A stretch of 64,000 nt of DNA, taken from Winogradskyella_A sp963966315. Its GTDB lineage: Bacteria > Bacteroidota > Bacteroidia > Flavobacteriales > Flavobacteriaceae. The translations under genes were made by a program, and so were the position numbers. This document shows, in pieces, positions 7,985 to 16,291 of this stretch. How positions within the stretch are numbered: the first letter of the stretch is position 1; each line of letters opens with the position of its first letter. Under the pieces are notes generated by a model. It was not told the origin of the DNA and made no database searches. It was given only the letters and a program-made list of their open reading frames with translations. Where the stretch lies: assembly GCA_963966315.1 (NCBI GenBank), contig CAWZYX010000001.1:1-64000 (forward strand). Direction: 5' to 3'.

Positions 7985-9094
7985 ATGATTAAGTTACACG
8001 ACCTATACTTTAAGCCCTTTATTTCAGCTGAAAAATTAGATGAAACCGTCCAGAGGATGGCCTACGAAATTTCCGAGGACTTGGGGGATGAGATACCTGT
8101 ATTTGTAGGGATTATGAATGGCTCATTTATGTTTGTGAGTGACTTTGTAAAGAAGTATCCAAAGCCCTGCGAGGTCACGTTTATTAAACTTGCTTCGTAT
8201 GAGGGTCTTAAGTCAACGGAGGACATACAGCGACTTATTGGGCTAACTCAGGATCTTTCAAATAGAACGGTCGTTATTCTTGAGGATATCATAGATTCAG
8301 GAAATACTCTGGCGGAAGTTCACAGAATATTTAAAAATGAAAAGGTCAAAGCACTTTACATAGCGACCCTATTTCACAAGCCGGAATCTTATAAAAAGGA
8401 CTTTAGACTTCATTACATAGGGCTAAATATTCCTAACAGGTTCATAGTCGGTTACGGATTGGATTACGAGGGTCTGGGTCGTGATCTGCCGGAAGTATAC
8501 CAGTTAAAAACAACACAACATATGACCAATATTGTTTTATTTGGCCCACCAGGTGCCGGAAAGGGAACACAAGCTAATTTTTTAAAGGAAAAGTATAATT
8601 TAGTTCACATTTCTACAGGAGATGTGTTTCGTTATAATATCAAAAATAAAACAGCGCTAGGGATGTTGGCCAAATCCTACATGGATAAAGGTGAACTTGT
8701 CCCGGATAAAGTGACTATAGACATGCTTAACAATGAGGTTGAGAAAAACACCGATGCCAATGGTTTTATTTTTGATGGCTTTCCGAGAACAAATGCTCAA
8801 GCTGATGCTCTTGATACCTTGATGGATGCAAAAGATTCGCAAATCAATGCCATGGTAGCCTTGGAAGTAGAGGATGAGATTCTTGTAGAAAGGCTGTTGG
8901 AGCGAGGAAAAACGAGTGGTAGAGCCGATGATGCGGATGAGTCCATTATCAGAAATCGAATTAAGGAGTATTATCAGAAAACAGCCATATTGAAGGATTA
9001 CTATTCATCTCAGAGTAAGTATTACGGGGTGGATGGAGTAGGCAGTATCGAGGCTATTACAGAGCGCTTAAGCGCAGTAATTGACGCGCTTTAG
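7985..9094 (+). CDS. Hypoxanthine phosphoribosyltransferase-adenylate kinase fusion
   Basis: One 369-residue frame holds two complete enzymes. Residues 1-178 are a hypoxanthine phosphoribosyltransferase: start MIKLHDLYFKPFI, PRPP-binding loop EDIIDSGNTL at 100-109. Residues 180-369 are adenylate kinase: P-loop GPPGAGKGT at 187-195, STGDVFR, and FDGFPRT at 263-269, with the short-lid form RGKTSGRADD. Normally these are separate Hpt and Adk proteins. No stop lies between them, but an ATG at 8522 would give a 190-residue free Adk, the usual length. A longer frame from 7931 exists, but its start lies upstream of the -7 box at 7954. The product would salvage hypoxanthine or guanine to nucleotides and balance AMP, ADP and ATP. 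Confidence 0.93.
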   Translation: MIKLHDLYFKPFISAEKLDETVQRMAYEISEDLGDEIPVFVGIMNGSFMFVSDFVKKYPKPCEVTFIKLASYEGLKSTEDIQRLIGLTQDLSNRTVVILEDIIDSGNTLAEVHRIFKNEKVKALYIATLFHKPESYKKDFRLHYIGLNIPNRFIVGYGLDYEGLGRDLPEVYQLKTTQHMTNIVLFGPPGAGKGTQANFLKEKYNLVHISTGDVFRYNIKNKTALGMLAKSYMDKGELVPDKVTIDMLNNEVEKNTDANGFIFDGFPRTNAQADALDTLMDAKDSQINAMVALEVEDEILVERLLERGKTSGRADDADESIIRNRIKEYYQKTAILKDYYSSQSKYYGVDGVGSIEAITERLSAVIDAL

Positions 9095-9116
9095 AGCAAT
9101 TTAAAAAATACAAGTA

Positions 9117-10115
9117 TTGACCGAAGGCAATTTTGTTGATTATGTAAAGATGCATGTTAGCTCCGGAAACGGAGGTAAAGGCTCTGCTCATCTTCACAGG
9201 GAAAAATACATCGCAAAAGGGGGACCTGATGGTGGTGACGGGGGTAGAGGAGGACATGTTATCTTAAAAGGTAACGCCAACCTCTGGACCTTACTTCATC
9301 TCAAGTACAAACGTCATATTAAAGCAGGTCACGGTGAGCACGGTGGATCCTCAAGAAGCACAGGTGCAGATGGGAAGGATGTTTACATAGAAGTACCCTT
9401 GGGCACTGTTGTAAAAAATACGGATACCGGCGAGATTCTATTTGAAATTACCGAAGATCAGGAAGAAAAGATAGTTGCAGAAGGGGGGTTGGGCGGAAGA
9501 GGAAACTGGCATTTTAAAAGCGCTACCAATCAAACTCCTCGGTATGCGCAACCTGGAATTCCCGGTACTGAAGTAAATATTACCATAGAATTAAAAGTCC
9601 TGGCCGATGTGGGTCTCGTGGGATTTCCGAACGCCGGAAAATCAACGTTATTATCTGTTTTAACTTCCGCTAAACCAAAAATTGCAGATTATGAGTTTAC
9701 AACCCTCAAGCCCAACCTGGGTATCGTAAAGTATAGGGATTATCAGTCCTTTGTTATGGCTGACATACCGGGAATTATTGAAGGAGCTGCTGAAGGCAAA
9801 GGACTGGGACATTATTTTTTAAGGCATATTGAGCGCAATTCGGTTTTATTGTTTTTAATTCCTGCTGATGCCGATAACATTGCGAAGCAATACAAGGTGC
9901 TATTGAGTGAGCTTAAGCAGTACAATCCAGAAATGCTGGACAAGGAGCGTCTTATAGCCATTTCCAAATCGGACATGTTGGATGATGAGTTGAAATCTGA
10001 ACTCAAACAAGAGCTAGACCGTGAATTGAATGTGAAATACTTTTTTATTTCCTCGGTAGCCCAACAAGGGTTGATAGAATTAAAGGATGCTCTGTGGAAA
10101 GTTTTAAATAATTAA
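9117..10115 (+). CDS. obgE: GTPase Obg/CgtA, ribosome assembly
   Basis: A 332-residue Obg GTPase acting in large-subunit ribosome assembly. The glycine-rich Obg domain covers residues 1-158 and the G domain follows: GFPNAGKST at 169-177 (G1) and DIPG at 216-219 (G3). The G4 motif reads SKSD instead of NKxD. The start is TTG at 9117; it gives MTEGNFVDYVKMHVSSG, the expected N-terminus, and no ATG fits, so the TTG is probably genuine and may limit translation. It follows the Hpt-Adk gene by 22 nt and is followed after 3 nt by the potassium channel gene. Confidence 0.95.
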   Translation: MTEGNFVDYVKMHVSSGNGGKGSAHLHREKYIAKGGPDGGDGGRGGHVILKGNANLWTLLHLKYKRHIKAGHGEHGGSSRSTGADGKDVYIEVPLGTVVKNTDTGEILFEITEDQEEKIVAEGGLGGRGNWHFKSATNQTPRYAQPGIPGTEVNITIELKVLADVGLVGFPNAGKSTLLSVLTSAKPKIADYEFTTLKPNLGIVKYRDYQSFVMADIPGIIEGAAEGKGLGHYFLRHIERNSVLLFLIPADADNIAKQYKVLLSELKQYNPEMLDKERLIAISKSDMLDDELKSELKQELDRELNVKYFFISSVAQQGLIELKDALWKVLNN

Positions 10116-10118
10116 GGC

Positions 10119-10841
10119 ATGACTTTTAAAGAGCGTGTAAAAAGTATTGTTGAACTCAATAATAACAAAGCTAGCTACGTTTTTGCCTACTTTATTCAGT
10201 TTCTTATCGTCCTTTCTGTGATCACGTTTTCCATAGAGACTTTGCCAAATATTTCTGAATCCACGAGGTCAATTTTAAATTTTATTGAGGTTTTTTGCGT
10301 GATTGTATTCACGCTGGAGTACATCTGTCGAATTTATGTTGCAGACCGAAAATTGCGATTTGTTTTTAGTTTTTTTGGCCTCATCGATCTTTTGGCGATT
10401 TTGCCTTTTTATCTTTCTTTTGGTGTGGATCTGAGGTCGCTAAGGGCCATGAGGCTTTTTCGGCTCCTCCGCTTGCTTAAGCTGGTCCGTTACAACAAAG
10501 CCATGCGTCATTTTACAGAAGCCATGCTTCTGGCTAAGGAGCAGATTATTTTGTTTATGGGGGTTACCTTGGTCTTGATTTATTTTGCCGCTGTAGGGAT
10601 CTATTACTTCGAGAATGAAGCGCAACCAGATCATTTTTCATCTGTTTTTGACAGTCTATGGTGGTCAATAGTTACATTGACTACTGTAGGTTACGGGGAT
10701 GTATACCCCATAACAGTAGGTGGTAAAGTATTTACCTTTTTCATGTTGCTTATTGGACTTGGAATTGTCGCTATACCAACAGGAATTATTTCTTCTTCAC
10801 TAACCAAGACCATTGAGGGTAAAACCCAAGACAAAGGTTAA
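10119..10841 (+). CDS. Voltage-gated potassium channel, six-helix type
   Basis: A 240-residue inner-membrane channel subunit of Kv type. The voltage-sensor helix S4 has basic residues at every third position (R106, R109, R112, R115, R118, K121, R124). The pore loop has the potassium selectivity filter TTVGYGD at 188-194, followed by S6 (FFMLLIGLGIVAIPTGII). There is no large C-terminal RCK or nucleotide-binding domain. It starts 3 nt after obgE and is probably co-transcribed, although no functional link is known. A strong inverted repeat follows at 10858-10890. Confidence 0.93.
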   Translation: MTFKERVKSIVELNNNKASYVFAYFIQFLIVLSVITFSIETLPNISESTRSILNFIEVFCVIVFTLEYICRIYVADRKLRFVFSFFGLIDLLAILPFYLSFGVDLRSLRAMRLFRLLRLLKLVRYNKAMRHFTEAMLLAKEQIILFMGVTLVLIYFAAVGIYYFENEAQPDHFSSVFDSLWWSIVTLTTVGYGDVYPITVGGKVFTFFMLLIGLGIVAIPTGIISSSLTKTIEGKTQDKG

Positions 10842-10857
10842 AAGCATTTCAAATAAG

Positions 10858-10890
10858 AGTTCTTTTAATTATTTTTAAATAAAAAGAACT
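10858..10890 (+). promoter_or_regulatory. Inverted repeat abutting the DUF4136 start codon
   Basis: AGTTCTTTT (10858-10866) and AAAAGAACT (10882-10890) form a 9-bp stem around an AT-rich 15-nt loop. It ends one base before the ATG at 10892, so it could hide the start of translation, act as an operator, or end the obgE-channel transcript. No T tract follows. Confidence 0.5.
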
Positions 10891-10891
10891 G

Positions 10892-11413
10892 ATGAGAACT
10901 TTCTTGAGTTTGTTTATTGCAGCGCTGTTAACTTCATGCGGAGTATCGATAAATTACGATTATGACCAAAATACTGATTTCAAGAAGTACCAGACATACG
11001 CCTATTATAACGATATGGAAACTGGTCTCACTACCTTAGACGAGCGTCGTCTGATCAGGGCTTTGGATACTATTTTGCATGAGAGGAGGTATAGAAAAGC
11101 AGAGCGACCAGACTTCCTTATCGATATTAAAGGGCTTACAAGCAGAACCTCTAATCAATCCAGTGTAGGAGTTGGGGTTGGCAGTACCGGAGGAAATACA
11201 GTGGGTACGGTTGGAATAAATGTGCCCTTAAATAGTTATCAGACTTATGATGAAATGATGATTGAGTTCGTTGATGAGACTAATGAGAGAACATTTTGGG
11301 TGGCAGACCTGAATGTCATTCTCACTACATCCAATGAACCTGAGCAGAGGTATAACTTCTTTAAAAAACTTGCAGAAAAGATTTTAAGACACTATCCTCC
11401 TACAGCAAAATAA
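10892..11413 (+). CDS. DUF4136 lipoprotein
   Basis: A 173-residue lipoprotein. The signal peptide ends in the lipobox LLTSCG, so Cys16 would be acylated. The mature part shows YDQNTDFKKYQTYAY near the N-terminus, the hallmark of DUF4136 proteins, then a Ser/Gly/Val-rich segment (VGVGVGSTGGNTVGTV) and a conserved C-terminal stretch ending in AEKILRHYPP. The function of this family is unknown. It is probably in the periplasm or at the inner face of the outer membrane. Confidence 0.85.
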   Translation: MRTFLSLFIAALLTSCGVSINYDYDQNTDFKKYQTYAYYNDMETGLTTLDERRLIRALDTILHERRYRKAERPDFLIDIKGLTSRTSNQSSVGVGVGSTGGNTVGTVGINVPLNSYQTYDEMMIEFVDETNERTFWVADLNVILTTSNEPEQRYNFFKKLAEKILRHYPPTAK

Positions 11414-11450
11414 TGATGGAGTTGGTTGTTTTGGAAGGGTCTAAACAATT

Positions 11451-12482
11451 ATGATCTCAAAATATTATTCGTTTGTGTTTTTTTCAGGGGATAGTTACCT
11501 TAAATTAAAGGCAAGGAGAATTTTTAAGTTTTACTGTTTTCTAAGCTACCTGATATGCTATTGTACTAGTGTGGCACAGACTTCTAAAACTGAAATTGCA
11601 AGGGCATTACTAAACGAAGAATACAGTGTTGCTGAATCGAAGTCTTTGACGTTTTTAAAAGATCACTCTGATGATCTCGGAATTCTTGAAACCCTGGGTG
11701 ATTCATATGCTTATCAGGAAAAGTGGGATATGGCGATAGAAGTATATACTTCACTCGTAGATCTTGAGCCACAAAAGGCGAATCTCCATTACAAACTGGG
11801 GGCGTCTTTAGCCATGAAGGCCTCGTCAATAAGTAAATTAAGAGCTGTATGGTATGTTTCTGATATTAAGAAGGCACTCAAACGTGCGTTGGCACTGGAC
11901 CCTCACCATATTGAGGCACATTGGGCATTTGTGAAGTTTTATTTGGCACTGCCAGAAGTACTGGGAGGTGGTCGGGAAAAGGCACTATGGTATGCGAGCT
12001 CACTCGCCTCAATTTCCCCAGTTGATGGCTTTTTGGCGAAAGGGTACCTTTATAAATATATAGACGACCCAAAAGCAGCAGAGCTCAACTATGTCAAAGC
12101 TGTTCAAATGGGTGGGTCTCTTTTATGCTACAAAGAATTATCAAACTTTTACTTGAGTATACACAAGCCTGAAAAGGCTATGGTAACTTTGGAAAAGGCA
12201 TTGGAGTTTCATAGGGATAACCAACTGCATTATCAATTGGGAGCAATATCAGCAGATCATGATGTTCAAGCACAGAAAGGTATTGCGTCCCTTAACTCGT
12301 ATATTAAAAACCACAACTTCAATGATGAGCTAGCACTTGAATGGGCGTATTTGAGGTTGGCACAGATTTATAAAAATGAAAACAACAAGAGTCTGGCGCT
12401 ACTGTATATTGGGAATGCCCTGAGTAAAAATCCAGACTTTTCCCTAGCCTTGGAAGAAAAAGAGCTGATTCTCAAGCTCTGA
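11451..12482 (+). CDS. Exported tetratricopeptide-repeat protein
   Basis: A 343-residue protein with a hydrophobic export segment at about 20-41 (KFYCFLSYLICYCTSVAQ) preceded by an unusual 20-residue extension, then several TPR-like helical pairs from about residue 70 to the end (TLGDSYAYQEKWDMAIEVY, KLGASLAMKA, LEKALEFHRDNQLHYQLG, LALLYIGNALSKNP). TPR proteins scaffold protein contacts; no enzyme motif is visible. It lies between the DUF4136 gene and the tetR operon and could be read with either. The first codons may not be translated, because no good start is seen nearer to the export signal. Confidence 0.8.
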   Translation: MISKYYSFVFFSGDSYLKLKARRIFKFYCFLSYLICYCTSVAQTSKTEIARALLNEEYSVAESKSLTFLKDHSDDLGILETLGDSYAYQEKWDMAIEVYTSLVDLEPQKANLHYKLGASLAMKASSISKLRAVWYVSDIKKALKRALALDPHHIEAHWAFVKFYLALPEVLGGGREKALWYASSLASISPVDGFLAKGYLYKYIDDPKAAELNYVKAVQMGGSLLCYKELSNFYLSIHKPEKAMVTLEKALEFHRDNQLHYQLGAISADHDVQAQKGIASLNSYIKNHNFNDELALEWAYLRLAQIYKNENNKSLALLYIGNALSKNPDFSLALEEKELILKL

Positions 12483-12560
12483 TATCAATTAACACAATTT
12501 TTTACGCTTATGAATACTGCTAAATAACTGTTAATTATTTTAAATTAATAGTAATACTTT

Positions 12561-12568
12561 TATATTTG
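12561..12568 (+). promoter_or_regulatory. -7 promoter box of the tetR-ABC-hlyD-tolC operon
   Basis: TATATTTG, an exact match to TAnnTTTG, 18 nt before the ATG at 12587. The upstream sequence is very AT-rich but has no clear TTTG at -33. Confidence 0.6.
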
Positions 12569-12586
12569 CAATCAAATATTTTAAAA

Positions 12587-13273
12587 ATGATAAGTTTGCT
12601 ATCAAATTTAAAGATTGCTGTGCCAGACAAGATCTACATTAAGGATCCTGAGTCATCAGATTTGGGTAGGCGTATTGTGGAGCATAGCATCATTCTGATT
12701 GATGAACTTGGTTTTGATAGTTTTACCTTCAAAAAATTAGGACTTAAAATCGGATCGAATGAAAGTTCTATTTACCGATATTTTGAAAGTAAACACAAGC
12801 TTTTATTGTATCTGACCTCATGGTATTGGGCTTGGATAGAATACCACCTGGTATTTGCGACCTTTAATATTTCCGACAGAGAGAAGCAACTGTCCAAGGC
12901 CATTGAAGTGGTTTCCAGACCTGTTGAAAAGGATGTCACCTTTTCTCATATTGATGAGGTTGCGCTCAACAGGATCGTTATTAACGAATACTCGAAATTA
13001 TACCTGACTAAAGAGGTAGATAGTGAGAATAAAGAAGGGTATTTCGTGATCTACAAGCGTTTGGTTTCGCGGATTAAGGAAATGATTCTTAAAGTCAATA
13101 AGGACTATCAATACCCGGCAAGCCTGGCAAGTACAATTATTGAAGGAGCCTTGCACCAGCATTATCTCAAAGATCATTTCAAGTCCATTACGGATTGTTC
13201 AACCTCGGTCACTCCTGCTCAGTTCTTTACCGATTTAACCCTAACAACTTTAAAAACAAGCACAAATGGATAA
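12587..13273 (+). CDS. TetR/AcrR-family transcriptional regulator
   Basis: A 228-residue regulator. The helix-turn-helix is at about residues 26-65: ILIDELGFDSFTFKKLG followed by SNESSIYRYFESKHKLLLYL, which is the TetR pattern. The C-terminal ligand domain has no recognisable effector signature. The ATG at 12587 is preferred over the TTG at 12566, which belongs to the -7 box. Its last 8 nt overlap the ABC transporter gene, so it heads a tetR-ABC-hlyD-tolC operon and probably senses a substrate of that exporter and controls its own operon. This regulatory role is inference from position. Confidence 0.88.
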   Translation: MISLLSNLKIAVPDKIYIKDPESSDLGRRIVEHSIILIDELGFDSFTFKKLGLKIGSNESSIYRYFESKHKLLLYLTSWYWAWIEYHLVFATFNISDREKQLSKAIEVVSRPVEKDVTFSHIDEVALNRIVINEYSKLYLTKEVDSENKEGYFVIYKRLVSRIKEMILKVNKDYQYPASLASTIIEGALHQHYLKDHFKSITDCSTSVTPAQFFTDLTLTTLKTSTNG

Positions 13274-14927
13274 AAGTACCTCAATGTTAACTCCCTGGCA
13301 GCGCTTTATTGGTTTACTGAAGCTCGAAAAAAAGGACCTGCTTCAGGTGATCTATTACGCTGTTTTTTCAGGTTTAATTAGTTTGACCTTACCATTAGGG
13401 ATTCAGGCGATCATTAACTTAATTCAGGGGGCGCAGGTAAGTACTTCATGGATCGTCCTAGTTGTTCTGGTGACTATAGGTGTAGCCTTTGTGGGTGTGC
13501 TTCAGCTCATGCAAATGCGTATCATAGAAACAGTACAGCAGCGTGTATTTATGAGGGCCTCGTTTGAGTTTACCTATAGGTTTCCGAAAATACGGATGGA
13601 AGAACTGCGGAATTATTATCCACCCGAGTTGGCAAATCGTTTTTTTGATGTACTTACAGTTCAAAAAGGACTTGCAAAATTGCTTTTGGATGTACCTGCA
13701 GCCGTTCTGCAAATCGTTTTTGCATTGATCCTGTTGTCTTTTTACCATCCTTTTTTCATTGCTTTTGGCCTCCTTCTGGTGGTACTTATTTACATTGTTT
13801 TTAAGTTCACCATACAAAGGGGCATGGCCACAAGTCTTATCGAGTCCAAGAAAAAGTATATGGTGGCGCATTGGATTCAGGAAGTGGCGCGAGCGATCAC
13901 GAGTTTTAAGGTCTCGGGCAGAACTTCTTTGGCACTCGATAAGAACGATAGGCTGGTCGGAGGTTACCTGGTAGCGCGCGAGAATCATTTTAGAATACTA
14001 GTAATTCAGTTTATTCAGATGATTGGGTTCAAAGTGATAGTGACCGCAGGACTTTTGGTAATTGGCGGACTGCTGGTATTGTCTCAGCAAATGAACATCG
14101 GTCAATTCGTGGCAGCTGAAATCATCATTTTATTAGTTATTGCGTCTGTTGAAAAACTTATCCTAGGGTTGGAATCATTTTATGATGTCCTGACCTCTCT
14201 TGAAAAAATGGGTCAGGTAGTAGACAAACATCTGGAAGACCAGGGAGGAGTGGAGTTAAATTCCTCTATGGGCTTTAAGATAGAGTTAGATCATGTGTCT
14301 TACATGGTCCCAAACAGACAGGTTCATATACTTAAGGATGTTTCATTCACGATTAATCCTAAAAGTCGTATTCTGATCAGAGGTGAAAGCGGTTCTGGAA
14401 AATCGAGTTTACTCCGTATCATTGCAGGGATTATTCAGCCAACTCATGGAAGGATATTCGTCAATGATGAGGCATTATCAAATATCTATTTGAATTCCTA
14501 CAGAGCGCATCTTGGTGTGTCTCTTGCAGATGAAACACCATTTGAAGGCAGTATCAGGGACAATATCACCCTTGGAGACGCGACCATTAATGACGAGTCT
14601 ATTGCAACTGCGATTGAAGTAGTTGGGCTGAAGGAATACTTAAAAGAAACGGAAAAGGGTCTTGATACCATTATTTATCCAGAGGGTAAACAAATGTCTT
14701 TCACCATTTCTAAGAAGATCATTCTGGCCAGGGCTCTGGCAAAGTCTCCTGAATTGTTGATCCTCGAAGAGCCTCTGGAACATTTTGAGAATCATGAAGC
14801 CAAGCGCATCATAAATCGTCTAACGGATGAGGACAGTCCTTGGTCATTGATTGTTGTAAGTTTTAATAACGACTGGGCTGCGAATTGCTCTCAGGTCATT
14901 ACTTTGAAAAAAGGTCAAATTATTTAA
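13266..14927 (+). CDS. ABC exporter (membrane and ATPase domains) with degenerate ATPase motifs
   Basis: A 553-residue fused exporter subunit of the type I secretion/HlyB-like class without a peptidase domain. The N-terminal 310 residues hold about six membrane helices. The ATPase domain keeps Walker A (GESGSGKSS), but the Q-loop glutamine is replaced (GVSLADETPF), the LSGGQ signature reads MSFTI, Walker B reads LLILEE in place of LLILDE, the D-loop reads EHFE, and the H-loop histidine is replaced (VVSFNND). So ATP binding may remain while hydrolysis is in doubt. Overlap with tetR and 12-nt spacing to the hlyD gene mark it as part of a tripartite export system. Confidence 0.88.
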   Translation: MDKSTSMLTPWQRFIGLLKLEKKDLLQVIYYAVFSGLISLTLPLGIQAIINLIQGAQVSTSWIVLVVLVTIGVAFVGVLQLMQMRIIETVQQRVFMRASFEFTYRFPKIRMEELRNYYPPELANRFFDVLTVQKGLAKLLLDVPAAVLQIVFALILLSFYHPFFIAFGLLLVVLIYIVFKFTIQRGMATSLIESKKKYMVAHWIQEVARAITSFKVSGRTSLALDKNDRLVGGYLVARENHFRILVIQFIQMIGFKVIVTAGLLVIGGLLVLSQQMNIGQFVAAEIIILLVIASVEKLILGLESFYDVLTSLEKMGQVVDKHLEDQGGVELNSSMGFKIELDHVSYMVPNRQVHILKDVSFTINPKSRILIRGESGSGKSSLLRIIAGIIQPTHGRIFVNDEALSNIYLNSYRAHLGVSLADETPFEGSIRDNITLGDATINDESIATAIEVVGLKEYLKETEKGLDTIIYPEGKQMSFTISKKIILARALAKSPELLILEEPLEHFENHEAKRIINRLTDEDSPWSLIVVSFNNDWAANCSQVITLKKGQII

Positions 14928-14939
14928 AAAGACAGAACC

Positions 14940-16289
14940 ATGCTCAATATATCACAAAATCCATTGAATAAGGAGGTTGATTTAACCAAGTATAAGTCGG
15001 CAGCCCATGTCTTCCACAAGCGGTACTACAGGTACTTCACCCGGTTCTTAACTGGATTCGCTCTCGTGGCCTTTGTGATGTTGTTTTTACCCTGGACCCA
15101 GAATATTACAGGGAGAGGCGAGGTCACAACGCTGACACCTGATCAAAGGCCACAGACCATTCAATCACCAATTCCGGGCAGAATTGAAAAGTGGTTCGTT
15201 CGCGAAGGCGATTATGTTAAAAAAGGTGATACCATCATGCAGATTGCAGAGGTCAAAAGTGAGTACTTTGATCCCAATCTGGTGCAAAGAACCGAGCAAC
15301 AGCGCACGGCCAAAGAGTTTGCGGTAAAATCCTATAACGAGAAAGTAAATGCACAGGATCGACAGATTAAAGCGTTACAACAGGAACGTGAATTAAAGCT
15401 ACAACAAGCCAGAAATAAATTGCAGCAGGCGAGGTATAAAGTGCAGATGGATAGTATTGATGTGGAGACGGCAGAGATCAATATTGGAATTGCACAGACG
15501 AGATATTTACGAACGCTGGATCTTCAGGATTCCGGTTATGTGGCCGTAAAAGAACTGGAAGAGTCTAAATTAAAGCTCCAGGAGACAGAGCGAAAATTAG
15601 TAAGCACCAAGAACAAATTGCTGGCAAGCAAGAATGAAGTTTTAAACGCCCAATACGAAATAAGTCGTGTAAATGCTGAGTATTCTGATAAAATATCCAA
15701 AGCAGAAAGTGAAAAATACTCCGCTTTATCCAGCCAAATGGATTCGGAAGCGCAGGTGACCAAACTGGAGAATGAGGTTTCCAATTATTCGATACGTAAT
15801 GCACTTTTGTTTATCACAGCAACGCAAAATGGGTTCATTAATACTGTAAAACGAGGTGGAATTGGCGTTACCTTTAAAGAGGGTGAGGAATTGGTAGGCA
15901 TTATGCCTGCAGATGTTGATCTGGCTGTTGAAACCTTTATTGAGCCAATTGATTTGCCGCTTATGCACAAAGGAGAGAAGGTAAGAATACAGTTTGACGG
16001 ATGGCCCGCAATTGTTTTCAGTGGATGGCCAAACGTATCGTACGGAACCTACGGAGGGGAAGTGGTGGCCGTTGAAAACTTTATTAGCGATAACGGTAAA
16101 TTCAGGATTCTTTTAAAACCAGACCCTGATGATCATCCCTGGCCTGAGGAAATAAGAGCGGGTTCGGGAGCCTTTACAATGGCTTTGCTCGAGGACGTCC
16201 CAATTTGGTTCGAAATTTGGCGTCAGCTAAATGGCTTCCCGCCTAATTATTATCAACCGGAAGGTGGTTCCACCGCTTCTAAAAAGTGA
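14940..16289 (+). CDS. HlyD-family membrane fusion protein
   Basis: A 449-residue periplasmic adaptor of a tripartite exporter. One membrane helix at about 36-52 (TGFALVAFVMLFLPW) is followed by a lipoyl/biotinyl-like half (IPGRIEKWFVREGDYVKKGDTIMQI), a long coiled coil from about 120 to 275 rich in Lys, Gln and Glu, and the second half with the beta-barrel (AVETFIEPIDLPLMHKGEKVRIQFDGWP). It should bridge the ABC subunit encoded upstream to the TolC-like channel encoded downstream. The stop overlaps the beginning of the next frame, so translation is probably coupled. Confidence 0.93.
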   Translation: MLNISQNPLNKEVDLTKYKSAAHVFHKRYYRYFTRFLTGFALVAFVMLFLPWTQNITGRGEVTTLTPDQRPQTIQSPIPGRIEKWFVREGDYVKKGDTIMQIAEVKSEYFDPNLVQRTEQQRTAKEFAVKSYNEKVNAQDRQIKALQQERELKLQQARNKLQQARYKVQMDSIDVETAEINIGIAQTRYLRTLDLQDSGYVAVKELEESKLKLQETERKLVSTKNKLLASKNEVLNAQYEISRVNAEYSDKISKAESEKYSALSSQMDSEAQVTKLENEVSNYSIRNALLFITATQNGFINTVKRGGIGVTFKEGEELVGIMPADVDLAVETFIEPIDLPLMHKGEKVRIQFDGWPAIVFSGWPNVSYGTYGGEVVAVENFISDNGKFRILLKPDPDDHPWPEEIRAGSGAFTMALLEDVPIWFEIWRQLNGFPPNYYQPEGGSTASKK

Positions 16290-16291
16290 TC

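Noticed and set aside
13458..13988. 176-codon minus-strand ORF
   Set aside because: Lies fully antisense inside the ABC exporter gene, has a Cys/His/Lys-rich random composition and no family signature.
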